Positions 1-7,193 of a stretch of DNA of 21,857 nt are shown in pieces (position 1 is the stretch's first letter; the number at the start of each line of letters is the position of its first letter). Made by a program: the position numbers and the translations under genes. Under the pieces are notes generated by a model. The model was given only the letters and a program-made list of their open reading frames with translations. It did not search any database and was not told where the DNA came from. The DNA is from Candidatus Omnitrophota bacterium (GTDB taxonomy: Bacteria; Omnitrophota; Gorgyraeia; Gygaellales; Profunditerraquicolaceae), in contig JAPLLM010000109.1 in assembly GCA_026387555.1 (NCBI GenBank), positions 1 to 21,857 of the forward strand, given 5' to 3'.

Positions 1-31
1 GAATTAAAGGTGGAATAAAAAGGAGGGGAAT

Positions 32-328
32 ATGTGTATGATGAGAGCAGCGGGTTTATTGGCGGCCGTACCTGTATCGGTGTTACTGACGATAAGCTTC
101 TTTGTTTTGGTTGCGTTGCGTAAAGTCGACGAAAAAGGTGTCAAGGCCTTTGGTTATGTGGTAGTGGCCCTGCTCTGGTTGGCGACTTTGGTCGTTTTCT
201 CCGGAGGCGTATATAAAATATCGACCGGAAGGCCTAAGATGCCTTGCATGATGATGGATAAAGGACCGATGTCGATGATGGATAAGGCCCCGATGCCCAT
301 GCCGGATAAGCCTAAGATGTACAGATAA
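32..328 (+). CDS. Small two-helix membrane protein with Met-rich tail
   Basis: A 98-residue protein I do not recognise as a named family. Two hydrophobic segments (about residues 6-28 and 40-62) predict two membrane helices joined by a short charged loop. The last 30 residues form a low-complexity tail rich in Met, Pro, Asp and Lys, with repeated MMDK/MPDK units and one Cys. Such Met clusters occur in proteins that bind Cu(I) or Ag(I), but metal binding here is inference. A strong Shine-Dalgarno (AGGAGG at 21-26) favours the ATG at 32; ATGs at 38 and 41 are also possible. The gene sits 18 nt before a secreted PEBP-family gene. A CsoR-type sensor lies 5 kb downstream. Confidence 0.6.
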   Translation: MCMMRAAGLLAAVPVSVLLTISFFVLVALRKVDEKGVKAFGYVVVALLWLATLVVFSGGVYKISTGRPKMPCMMMDKGPMSMMDKAPMPMPDKPKMYR

Positions 329-346
329 GCGATTGTTGTTTTCGCA

Positions 347-847
347 ATGAAAAGATTGACTTTAATCGGGGCTTGCCTAATTTTAGCTGCAAGCCCCGTT
401 TTTTCAGAGGAGCCTGCCATGAAGATAAGCTCTCCGGATTTTATGCACAACGCACTTCTTCCCGGCAAGTTTACTTGTATGGGCTTAGGGGTTAATCCTG
501 CGCTGGTTATTGAGGGGATTCCGGGAAACACTAAGACATTAGCCATAATCATGGATGATCCGGATGCGCCGCGTGCTATTTTTGTCCATTGGATAGTTTA
601 TAATATCCCTTCGGTCTCTATGATCAATAAAGATAGTATTCCTGGGACAGAAGGGATTAATACTACGGGCTCGACCGCTTATGTTCCTCCTTGTCCTCCA
701 AGCGGCACTCACCGGTATTTTTTTAAAGTCTATGCCCTGGATAAAGAACTGAATTTTGATAGTTCACCTGATAAGCGGGATCTCGAGGCTGCGATGCAGG
801 GGCACATTATAGGCAGCGCAGAGATCATCGGATTAGTAAAAAGATAA
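347..847 (+). CDS. Secreted YbhB/YbcL-type PEBP-family protein
   Basis: A 166-residue phosphatidylethanolamine-binding-protein (Raf kinase inhibitor-like) family member. A signal peptide spans residues 1-20 with a likely cut after VFS, so the protein is probably periplasmic. The mature part shows the family ligand-pocket motifs: DDPDAP at 70-75, HW at 81-82 and CPPSGTHRYFF at 116-126. Length is normal for the bacterial YbhB/YbcL group. The biochemical role of bacterial members is poorly defined, so no specific function is assigned. The Shine-Dalgarno is weak, suggesting translation coupled to the gene just upstream. It ends just before the hairpin that heads the redox operon. Confidence 0.88.
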   Translation: MKRLTLIGACLILAASPVFSEEPAMKISSPDFMHNALLPGKFTCMGLGVNPALVIEGIPGNTKTLAIIMDDPDAPRAIFVHWIVYNIPSVSMINKDSIPGTEGINTTGSTAYVPPCPPSGTHRYFFKVYALDKELNFDSSPDKRDLEAAMQGHIIGSAEIIGLVKR

Positions 848-850
848 TGT

Positions 851-872
851 TTTTAGAAAGGAGTTTCTAAAA
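851..872 (+). promoter_or_regulatory. Perfect hairpin presenting the rubredoxin Shine-Dalgarno in its loop
   Basis: TTTTAGAAA (851-859) pairs perfectly with TTTCTAAAA (864-872), leaving the tetraloop GGAG (860-863), which is the only ribosome-binding site for the rubredoxin gene. The A of the ATG start is the last base of the stem. Eight of nine pairs are A-U, so the stem would be weak and temperature- or factor-sensitive. As DNA it is a 22-bp dyad that could be a repressor operator. I see no convincing -35/-10 pair beside it. Confidence 0.5.
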
Positions 873-1030
873 TGAGTAAATACAAATGTTTGGTGTGTGG
901 TTATATCTATAACCCTGCGGTCGGTGATTCTACTCAAGGAATACCCGCGGGCACTTCCTTTGAGAGCTTGCCGGATACATGGGTTTGTCCCGAATGCGGG
1001 GTCCCTAAAGATCAGTTCGAGAAGATTTAA
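872..1030 (+). CDS. Rubredoxin
   Basis: A 52-residue rubredoxin, a small cytoplasmic one-iron electron carrier. Two knuckles, CLVCG (Cys6, Cys9) and CPECG (Cys39, Cys42), supply the four thiolates of the Fe(SCys)4 site. The family YxYNPAxGD segment (residues 11-19), a PxGT turn and DTWVCP are all present, and the length is standard. It is followed 2 nt later by a flavin reductase and then by a flavodiiron protein and a rubrerythrin-type protein. Rubredoxin is the usual electron donor to both, so it most likely links NAD(P)H oxidation to O2 or peroxide reduction. Its ribosome-binding site lies in the loop of a perfect hairpin. Confidence 0.97.
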   Translation: MSKYKCLVCGYIYNPAVGDSTQGIPAGTSFESLPDTWVCPECGVPKDQFEKI

Positions 1031-1032
1031 AC

Positions 1033-1740
1033 ATGGCGCAGGAATTCGAGTTAAAAATAAAAGAGGTAATACAGCGCACTTATAACACCAAGAGCGTACG
1101 GTTAGAACTTACGCCCGGAGTAGATTACAGGGCCGGCCAATTTATGTGCGTTACTTTAAAGTCAGAGCCAGTTTGTAAAAGGTACCTTTCTATATCAAGC
1201 TCTCCAACCGAGAAAGGGTACATTGAATTCACTAAAAAGCTCACCCAGAGCGATTTCTCCTGCGCTTTGGATAGATTAAAACCGGGAGAGGCCTTAAACA
1301 TACAATACCCGCTCGGTAAATTCACATTGGATGACAACCCGTCGGATAAAATCGCTTTTATATCCGGAGGGATTGGGATCACGCCTATACGCAGCATCGC
1401 TAAGTATGTGGTCGATAAGAATCTGGGGACAGATATGATCCTGCTTTACGCCAACCGTTCGGTTAAAGACATTGTTTTTAAGGAAGACTTTGACGCCATG
1501 CAAAAGGCGTATCCTAAATTAAAAGTGGCGCATGTCCTCTGCGAGGCAGCACCTGATTTTAAGTGTACGGTGGGGCTGATCAACGCGCAAATCATAAAAA
1601 ACGAAATACAGGATTACAAAGAAAGAAAATTCTTCCTCTGCGGCCCGCCTCTTATGGTCGAGGCAATGAGAAAAATGCTTACTGAAGAGCTGGCTGTGGA
1701 AAAAGAAGGAATAATCACCGAGAATTTTATCGGATATTAG
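1033..1740 (+). CDS. FAD/NAD(P)-binding oxidoreductase, probable NAD(P)H:rubredoxin reductase
   Basis: A 235-residue ferredoxin-NADP reductase superfamily enzyme. The N-terminal flavin-binding barrel carries RYLSISS (50-56), the R-x-Y-S FAD motif. The C-terminal nucleotide-binding domain carries GGIGITPIRS (112-121) and CGPPLMV (203-209). The protein ends in an aromatic residue, as is common in this family. There is no Cys-rich Fe-S domain, so it is a simple flavin reductase. Its position between rubredoxin and the flavodiiron protein suggests it passes electrons from NAD(P)H to rubredoxin; the exact acceptor is inference. The start is an ATG 2 nt after the rubredoxin stop, implying translational coupling. 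Confidence 0.88.
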   Translation: MAQEFELKIKEVIQRTYNTKSVRLELTPGVDYRAGQFMCVTLKSEPVCKRYLSISSSPTEKGYIEFTKKLTQSDFSCALDRLKPGEALNIQYPLGKFTLDDNPSDKIAFISGGIGITPIRSIAKYVVDKNLGTDMILLYANRSVKDIVFKEDFDAMQKAYPKLKVAHVLCEAAPDFKCTVGLINAQIIKNEIQDYKERKFFLCGPPLMVEAMRKMLTEELAVEKEGIITENFIGY

Positions 1741-1755
1741 AACCAGGAGGTTGTT

Positions 1756-2943
1756 ATGGCGGCTTTAAGAATATTACCCGATATTTATTCCGTGGGAGCG
1801 GTTGATTGGAAGATCCGTTCTTTTCACGGCCACACCTATAGCACTAATAGGGGGAGCACTTACAATTCCTATCTCATAATAGACGAGAAGATAGCCCTTA
1901 TTGATACTGTCCTCGGTTCGTTTTCGCAAGATCTGATCAATAATATCAGAGAGATCGTGCCAATCGAGAAAATCGACTATATCATCGCCAATCACGTGGA
2001 GACTGACCATTCAGGCGCGCTACCAGAGATTATGAAACTCTGTCCTAAGGCTAAAATATTCGGGACGAAGAATTGCAAGGAGGGTTTATACCGCAATTAT
2101 TACGGAAATTGGGATTTTCAAGTGGTTAAGTCCGGGGATGTTTTAAAACTGGGTAAAAGGAGTTTGACTTTTCTGGAAGCGCCGATGATCCATTGGCCGG
2201 ATAGTATGTTTACCTACTGTCCAGAAGAACAGCTCTTGATGCCTAACGATGCTTTCGGGCAGCATTATGCCACTGCCGAGCGTTTTGACGATGAGGTAGA
2301 CTCTTGCGCGCTCATGGATGAGGCGGAGAAATATTATGCCAATATTCTCTGGCCGTTGGGCTCGGTTATTTTACGTAAGATCGAAGAAGTCCAAAAGATG
2401 AACTTGCCTATAAAAATGATCGCTCCCAGCCATGGTGTTATCTGGAGGCGCGATCCCGGCAAAATCATCAGCAGTTATATATCCTGGGCGAAAAACGAAA
2501 CCCGGCCTAAGGTAGTGGTAATATACGAAACTATGTGGCAGGCGACGGAAAAAATGGCGAATAAAATAGTCGAAGGCTTGATCGCAGGGGGCGTTGAAGT
2601 AAAGCTTTTTGATGTGGGTACTGCCGATAGGACCGAGGTCATTAAAGAGATGTTTTCGGCCAAGGGATTTCTTTTCGGTTCGTCCACGCACGATAATGAT
2701 ATGCTTCCGAACATCGCCGGGTTCCTGGAATTTGTAAAAGGATTAAAAGCCAAGAGCCGTTTGGCCGCGGCATTCGGCTCTTACGGCTGGGCAGGCGGTG
2801 CGGTCAAGGAAATCGAAGGGGTTATCGGGGAATCCGGAATTGAGTTGGCGCAGCCGGGGTTAGGCGTTAAATATGTCCCCGATGAAAATGAGGTTAAGCT
2901 TTGCTATGAGTTCGGCAGGAATTTTGCCAAGAAGATAAAATGA
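1756..2943 (+). CDS. Flavodiiron protein (FprA-type O2/NO reductase)
   Basis: A 395-residue class A flavodiiron protein. It reduces O2 to water (or NO to N2O) in the cytoplasm of anaerobes using electrons from rubredoxin. The N-terminal metallo-beta-lactamase-like domain has HxExDH (His80, Glu82, Asp84, His85), His146, Asp165 and His226, a full set of diiron ligands. The C-terminal flavodoxin domain starts near residue 252 and would bind FMN. The length is typical. A strong AGGAGG precedes the ATG. Rubredoxin and its likely reductase lie directly upstream and the next gene overlaps by ATGA, so one electron-transfer operon is well supported. O2 versus NO preference cannot be read from the sequence. 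Confidence 0.96.
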   Translation: MAALRILPDIYSVGAVDWKIRSFHGHTYSTNRGSTYNSYLIIDEKIALIDTVLGSFSQDLINNIREIVPIEKIDYIIANHVETDHSGALPEIMKLCPKAKIFGTKNCKEGLYRNYYGNWDFQVVKSGDVLKLGKRSLTFLEAPMIHWPDSMFTYCPEEQLLMPNDAFGQHYATAERFDDEVDSCALMDEAEKYYANILWPLGSVILRKIEEVQKMNLPIKMIAPSHGVIWRRDPGKIISSYISWAKNETRPKVVVIYETMWQATEKMANKIVEGLIAGGVEVKLFDVGTADRTEVIKEMFSAKGFLFGSSTHDNDMLPNIAGFLEFVKGLKAKSRLAAAFGSYGWAGGAVKEIEGVIGESGIELAQPGLGVKYVPDENEVKLCYEFGRNFAKKIK

Positions 2944-3398
2944 ATTTAAGCGCGGATATAATCCATTTTTTCCAGAGCCAGGGGTTTTTGATCGTTTCCA
3001 CCGTCGATATTAACGGCTACCCCCATAGTTCCTGCAAAGGCATAGTTGATATTAAGCCTGAAGGGAAGATTTACCTTTTGGATGTCTACCACGGAAAGAC
3101 TTATGAAAACCTCAAGGCCAATCCCTTGATCAGCGTTACCGCGGTAAACGAGCATAAATTCAGCGGGTTTTGCCTTAAAGGAAGGGCGCAGATTGTGAGT
3201 TCGGAAGAGATGGATGCGGATATCCATAAAGCCTGGGAAGACAGGATTACCGGACGGCTTACCCAAAGGCTGATAAAAAACCTGAAGGAAGAAAAGGGCC
3301 ATCCGCTCCACCCCGAGGCGATGCTCCCTCAACCGAAATACCTCATTGTCATGGATGTGGATGAAATAGTCGATCTTACCCCGGGCCATTTGAAATAA
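2940..3398 (+). CDS. FMN-binding split-barrel (pyridoxamine 5'-phosphate oxidase-like) protein
   Basis: A 152-residue protein of the pyridoxamine-phosphate-oxidase-like split-barrel fold. The N-terminal pattern (a helix, then FLIVSTVDxNGYPHSS) and the segment ending in KTYENLKANP are typical of flavin-reductase-like members that bind FMN. It is probably not a true PdxH, because it is too short and lacks that family's C-terminal signature. The start overlaps the flavodiiron stop by four bases (ATGA), so the two proteins are made together. A flavin-linked redox role in oxidative-stress defence is inferred from context; the substrate is unknown. Confidence 0.8.
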   Translation: MNLSADIIHFFQSQGFLIVSTVDINGYPHSSCKGIVDIKPEGKIYLLDVYHGKTYENLKANPLISVTAVNEHKFSGFCLKGRAQIVSSEEMDADIHKAWEDRITGRLTQRLIKNLKEEKGHPLHPEAMLPQPKYLIVMDVDEIVDLTPGHLK

Positions 3399-3409
3399 GC
3401 GAGGAGATT

Positions 3410-3889
3410 ATGGGAAATATATTTTCCGCAAGCGAAATATTAGAGATCGGCGTACAGATCGAGATTAATGGTAAGGATTTCTATGAGACCATCGCCGCAA
3501 AGACAAAGAGCAGGGCGGCGAAAGAAATATTTGTCTTTTTAGCCGGAGAGGAGCAGAGGCACATCAAGGTCTTCGAGGGGATGCTTGCTTCTATAGGGAA
3601 GAGCGTACCGGCGGAAAGCTACCCTGAAGAATATGCAGCTTATATGAAAGAGCTGGCGAGCGAGCATATCTTTACCCGGAAGGACAAAGGGGGAGAGATC
3701 GCTAAGGCTATCAAGAGCGATAAAGAGGCGGTGGAGAAGGGGATAGGTTTTGAGAAAGATTCGATAATATTTTATGAAGGGATGAAGAAAGCGATTCCTG
3801 CTTACGACCAGAAACCGGTAGACGGACTCATCGAACAAGAGAAGCTGCATCTTTTGAAATTAACCGAGCTTTTGAGGGTAATAAAATAG
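3410..3889 (+). CDS. Rubrerythrin-type ferritin-like diiron protein
   Basis: A 159-residue ferritin-like four-helix protein. Diiron ligands are visible: Glu18 in helix 1, E48xxH51 in helix 2, a Glu near 109-115 in helix 3 and E144xxH147 in helix 4. It lacks the C-terminal rubredoxin domain of classical rubrerythrin, so a separate rubredoxin, such as the one at 872, would be the electron donor. Family members reduce hydrogen peroxide in anaerobes. A GGAG site lies just upstream, in the same operon as the flavodiiron protein, giving both an O2 and a peroxide sink. Its specific substrate is inferred. Confidence 0.87.
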   Translation: MGNIFSASEILEIGVQIEINGKDFYETIAAKTKSRAAKEIFVFLAGEEQRHIKVFEGMLASIGKSVPAESYPEEYAAYMKELASEHIFTRKDKGGEIAKAIKSDKEAVEKGIGFEKDSIIFYEGMKKAIPAYDQKPVDGLIEQEKLHLLKLTELLRVIK

Positions 3890-3897
3890 GAGAAGAG

Positions 3898-4131
3898 ATG
3901 GCTCAAGTAAAGGTATACAGCACCCCGACCTGCCCCTGGTGCATAAGGGTCAAACAGTTTCTCACGGAGAACAATATCAGTTTTGAGGATTATGATGTCG
4001 GGACTGATCAGGCAAAAGCCGAAGAGATGATCCAGAAGTCCGGGCAGATGGGCGTGCCGGTTGTGGATATTGACGGCACTATTATCGTCGGGTTTGATAA
4101 GGAAAAGATCAAAGCAACCTTAGGATTATAA
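3898..4131 (+). CDS. YruB-type glutaredoxin
   Basis: A 77-residue glutaredoxin/NrdH-like thioredoxin-fold protein. The redox motif CPWC lies at residues 12-15, with the TCPWCxxxK context of the small YruB-like group. The cis-Pro region (MGVPVVDIDG) and a GFD segment follow. It would cycle disulfides in the cytoplasm. The next gene, a thioredoxin-reductase homologue, starts 1 nt after its stop. That suggests the glutaredoxin is reduced by that flavoenzyme rather than by glutathione; this pairing is inference. The ribosome-binding site is AGGAG. Confidence 0.93.
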   Translation: MAQVKVYSTPTCPWCIRVKQFLTENNISFEDYDVGTDQAKAEEMIQKSGQMGVPVVDIDGTIIVGFDKEKIKATLGL

Positions 4132-4132
4132 A

Positions 4133-5224
4133 ATGTATGATTTAATCATAGTCGGAGCCGGCCCTGCAGGGATAACCGCCGCGGTTTATGCCGCTAGAAA
4201 AAGAATGCAGCTCTTAGTGATCAGCAAAGATATCGGCGGGCAGGCTGCCTGGAGCGGAGATATCGAAAATTATACCGGTTATCAGTTTATCAGCGGTCCG
4301 GAGTTAGCGGCAAAGTTCGAAGAGCATATGCGCCAGTATAATATCGCGCTTAAAGAAAACGAGTCAGTTAATGGGATTAGAAAAACGCAGAATGTGATTA
4401 CGGTTACAACCGAAAAGGGCAGTTATGAATGCCGTAGTTTGATCATTGCCTCCGGCAAAAGGACGCGCGAGCTAAACGTTCCGGGAGAAAAGGAATACAA
4501 AAACAAAGGCCTGACTTATTGCGCTACCTGTGACGGCCCGCTCTTTGCCGATAAGGATGTGGCGGTTATCGGCGGCGGCAATTCCGCGTTGGACGCCGCT
4601 TTGCAGCTGGTAAATATCGCAAGCAAGGTTTATATGGTTAATAATGTCTCCGTATTAGGGGGAGACGCGATAATGCGGGAGAAACTGGAAGTAAACCTTA
4701 AGGTAACCATCTTTAACGACTCTCGGGTGAAAGCTATTCTGGGAGATAAAATGGTGAAGGCTCTCCGTATAAATACTGCTCAAGGAGAGAAAGAGTTGGC
4801 AGTGCAAGGGGTCTTTGTGGAAGTCGGGCTGATTCCGAACAGCGAATTCGCCAAAGACCTTGATAAGAATAAATTAGGCGAGATAAGGATTAATCCTCAA
4901 AATGAAACTAACATTCCCGGCACAAATTCTAAAATGCTAAAGAAGAAGATCATAAAGATAGGCAATAAAGGAATTGAAGCCATAGCTATAAAGCTTTTGA
5001 CTAAGACCTTCGTATTGCTAAGAGGGAGCAAGGGGTATATTATGTGCGGTTACCTGAATTTAAAGGTGGCGCAAAAATTCCAAGACGCCGCAGCCAAGAT
5101 AGTGGGGGTAGCCAGCATTGAAGACGCCCTCAAGGCTCAAATTCATTCCTGCACGCCTCAAGCTAAGAAGATTGGTATTAAGCCCGGCCAGCCAGTAAAA
5201 GACGCCTTAAGGATCATCGCCTGA
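4133..5224 (+). CDS. Thioredoxin reductase fused in frame to a DUF1805 domain, TrxB C-terminus missing
   Basis: A 363-residue hybrid. Residues 1-263 are a thioredoxin reductase: FAD motif GAGPAG (8-13), redox CATC (Cys130, Cys133) and NAD(P)H motif GGGNSA (147-152). At the point where TrxB proteins continue with a conserved Gly-Asp motif that contacts FAD, the sequence leaves the family after NIPG (260-263). A new segment starts at Met268. Residues of about 285-362 match DUF1805 (YunC-like), including GYIMCGYL and IGIKPG. The missing TrxB tail is about 45 residues. Either a local deletion joined two neighbouring genes in frame, or this is an assembly error, or it is a real fusion. Without the FAD-contact tail, reductase activity is doubtful. 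Met268 (ATG at 4934) could be the old DUF1805 start. Confidence 0.85.
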   Translation: MYDLIIVGAGPAGITAAVYAARKRMQLLVISKDIGGQAAWSGDIENYTGYQFISGPELAAKFEEHMRQYNIALKENESVNGIRKTQNVITVTTEKGSYECRSLIIASGKRTRELNVPGEKEYKNKGLTYCATCDGPLFADKDVAVIGGGNSALDAALQLVNIASKVYMVNNVSVLGGDAIMREKLEVNLKVTIFNDSRVKAILGDKMVKALRINTAQGEKELAVQGVFVEVGLIPNSEFAKDLDKNKLGEIRINPQNETNIPGTNSKMLKKKIIKIGNKGIEAIAIKLLTKTFVLLRGSKGYIMCGYLNLKVAQKFQDAAAKIVGVASIEDALKAQIHSCTPQAKKIGIKPGQPVKDALRIIA

Positions 5225-5240
5225 TATAAATTTTTACCCC

Positions 5241-5270
5241 TTGACATAGGATAGGGGGGTATGGTATACT
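5241..5270 (+). promoter_or_regulatory. Sigma70-like promoter with embedded CsoR-type operator
   Basis: TTGACA (5241-5246) and TATACT (5265-5270) are 18 bp apart. Between them lies ATAGGGGGGTAT (5251-5262), a six-G tract flanked by inverted ATA/TAT arms. This is the arrangement of CsoR/RcnR-family operators. Because csoR is the first gene downstream (start 5290), bound repressor would block its own operon until metal or another inducer releases it. Confidence 0.75.
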
Positions 5271-5289
5271 CAATTCGGAGGCGATAACA

Positions 5290-5571
5290 ATGAAACAAGT
5301 GACGACTCATGAGGAACAGCTTGAATACCTGCGTAAGATAGAAGGCCAGGTGCGTGGCATCCAGAAGATGATCGAAGAGAAGCGCTATTGCGTGGATATT
5401 CTAAACCAGGTGCATTCCATAATATCCGCGCTTGCCAGGGTGGAAGACAAGATACTGGAAAAACATTTCCAGCATTGCGTTACCGCGGCGGTGCAGGGAA
5501 GCTCGGCGGCGGATAAGAAAAAAAAGCTTGCCGAGATATTGGAGTTGTTAAGTAGGTACCGTAAGGCATAA
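5290..5571 (+). CDS. csoR: CsoR-family metal-sensing repressor, Cu(I)-type C-H-C ligands
   Basis: A 93-residue all-helical CsoR/RcnR/FrmR-family repressor. Cys34, His59 and Cys63 have the same spacing as the Cu(I) ligands of copper-sensing CsoR (Cys-x24-His-x3-Cys). A Tyr precedes the first Cys, as in the mycobacterial protein. RcnR has His at the third position and sulfide-sensing CstR lacks the His, so Cu(I) sensing is the best reading but remains untested. It is the first gene after a G-tract operator, so it is probably autoregulated. It leads an operon for outer-membrane, secreted, lipoprotein and ABC-transporter components. GGAG precedes the start. Confidence 0.88.
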   Translation: MKQVTTHEEQLEYLRKIEGQVRGIQKMIEEKRYCVDILNQVHSIISALARVEDKILEKHFQHCVTAAVQGSSAADKKKKLAEILELLSRYRKA

Positions 5572-5575
5572 GATT

Positions 5576-6586
5576 ATGATTTATAGGTTTGTTTTGGCGG
5601 GTGCGTTTATCTTTTTGGCTTTATGGTTCAGGCCGGCATTTGCCGGAACATCGCTCTTTTATAAAGAGGTTAATCTTGTAGGAGGATACTCCAATCTGAA
5701 CAAATGGGTGGACGCATGGGGAGAACAGACTAGCTCCGTAGGCTTTGAGCATCTCTCAAAATTCGCCAATGATTACGGTGATTTTTTGACTACGGATCTT
5801 CAAGTGCGCTTTGCCTATGACAGTAAAGAGAATTCTAAGGATGCCTGGGGAGTCCAGATTCATAATGCCTGGCTTAGGTATAAACTTGATTCCATTAATA
5901 AGATAAAAGTCGGCCACCTGGATGTCCCTTTTGGATTAAATCCGGTGGTAGATGTGCATTCTACCCTTTTGCAGACCCTGGCGCCTAATGATATCGGGTT
6001 TGTAAAAGACTGGGGCACTGCCCTGGAAAGTTCATTTTCCAAGTTTGATACAAGCATCGCCCTGCAGCTTGGTTCAGGGATGAGTATTTACCGGCGCGAC
6101 GGAAGCTTTCTCTTGTCCGGGCGGCTGGGCACGCCGCAGGGAGGTAATGCCCAAGCTGGGCTGTCTTTTATGTACGGAAAGACTTTGGAGACCACGGGGA
6201 TGAATACCATACCCAGAAACGAACTTATTTCAAATACAGCCACGAGGAAAAAGCGGATCGGGCTGGATGGTCAGTATCTTTTTGGCCCGCTGTTAACTAA
6301 GGCAGAGATAGATTTCGGTAAGAATTCCCGAACGGATGTGCGCGGGTATTTTATTGAAATGGATTACACCATCCCAAAGCTTCAGAATCTGGAGTTGGAG
6401 CTTCAATATAAAAACTGGCAGAATAATATGCATGATAGGTCCATGGATGATTCTGCCGTTACGTTGGGCTTAAGCTATAAACTTAATTCAAAGGTCACCC
6501 TAAGGGGTTCTTTTGCTGATGACCTGAACAGGATGGGAAAAGATGAAGACAGGGTATTCTTGCTGCAATTCTATTTCTATGGTTAA
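5576..6586 (+). CDS. Outer-membrane beta-barrel, porin-like protein
   Basis: A 336-residue secreted protein. A signal peptide occupies about residues 1-23, with a cut near AFA-G. The rest alternates hydrophobic and polar residues in strands with many aromatic residues and turn-like Gly/Asp/Asn loops, ending in an aromatic-rich strand (FYFYG). The segment GHLDVPFGL resembles a strand-loop seen in phosphate-selective-type porins, but I cannot assign a substrate. It starts 4 nt after csoR and overlaps the next gene by 8 nt, so it belongs to the CsoR-led operon. It may be the outer-membrane exit or entry route for whatever that system moves. Confidence 0.7.
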   Translation: MIYRFVLAGAFIFLALWFRPAFAGTSLFYKEVNLVGGYSNLNKWVDAWGEQTSSVGFEHLSKFANDYGDFLTTDLQVRFAYDSKENSKDAWGVQIHNAWLRYKLDSINKIKVGHLDVPFGLNPVVDVHSTLLQTLAPNDIGFVKDWGTALESSFSKFDTSIALQLGSGMSIYRRDGSFLLSGRLGTPQGGNAQAGLSFMYGKTLETTGMNTIPRNELISNTATRKKRIGLDGQYLFGPLLTKAEIDFGKNSRTDVRGYFIEMDYTIPKLQNLELELQYKNWQNNMHDRSMDDSAVTLGLSYKLNSKVTLRGSFADDLNRMGKDEDRVFLLQFYFYG

Positions 6587-7184
6587 TAAAAGCGCATTGT
6601 GCGGGCTTTTATTATTTATCGCCTCCATCGGGGTTGCCTATGCCGCTGTCGGCTGCACGCTGAATGACCCGGATAGGGATGTTAAACGGCTATTCCCGGA
6701 GTCAACCGGATACCGCACGGATTTTTTAAGCATTAAGGAGGTCGGGGGAAACGCGCTCTACGAAAAGATTTCTGCCGAACTGGGGGATACGCTCGATCCT
6801 ATTTATGAAAGTAGTGATGTGCCATATTCGTTCTATGATGTGCTCAAAGGAAAAGAGGTTATTGCCCATATTCACGGCGTAAACCAGAAAGGAAAATACG
6901 GCGGGATGCAACTTATTATCGCCACTGACCTTAACGGCAAAATCACCGCTTTCTTTTATCAGAAGATGTCTTCGCCTGAAGCGGGAGTATTCATGAATAA
7001 ACAGTTTACCTCTAAGTTTGTCGGCCTGACCCTTGAGGACTTTCTTAGGGGGTATCCGAAGATTTCAGATCCCAGCAAGTCCAGCGAATATGATTTCCGC
7101 GCTACCATGCGCGGATTAAAAAAGAATCTTATTTTGCTTAAGGAGCTTAAACTAAATAAGATTGCGCCTGTAAAGCCGCAGTAG
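6579..7184 (+). CDS. Secreted protein resembling FMN-binding periplasmic domains
   Basis: About 201 residues from the ATG at 6579, which overlaps the porin stop. An in-frame ATG at 6543 would put a polar leader before the signal sequence and is less likely. A signal sequence covers about residues 5-25. It ends either in a weak lipobox (AVGC, Cys26) or in an AYA cleavage site. The later part (GMQLIIATDLNGKITAF, then a FxxKFVGLTLEDF-type segment) resembles the covalent FMN-binding domain of RnfG/NosR-like proteins. I do not see a clear Ser/Thr attachment motif, so flavin binding is uncertain. Context: a CsoR-controlled envelope operon. Confidence 0.6.
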   Translation: MVNKSALCGLLLFIASIGVAYAAVGCTLNDPDRDVKRLFPESTGYRTDFLSIKEVGGNALYEKISAELGDTLDPIYESSDVPYSFYDVLKGKEVIAHIHGVNQKGKYGGMQLIIATDLNGKITAFFYQKMSSPEAGVFMNKQFTSKFVGLTLEDFLRGYPKISDPSKSSEYDFRATMRGLKKNLILLKELKLNKIAPVKPQ

Positions 7185-7193
7185 GAGGTTATT

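Noticed and set aside
154..552. Minus-strand open frames such as 552-154 and 3389-2946
   Set aside because: Each lies opposite a well-supported + strand gene and shows no recognisable domain.
897..1085. A 62-codon open frame overlapping the rubredoxin gene in another frame
   Set aside because: Rubredoxin with all four cysteines and a ribosome-binding site explains the region; the overlapping frame has no family features.
4934..5224. DUF1805 as an independent gene starting at ATG 4934
   Set aside because: It is in frame with the upstream trxB and no ribosome-binding site is seen before 4934, so I report one fused gene and mention the internal start.
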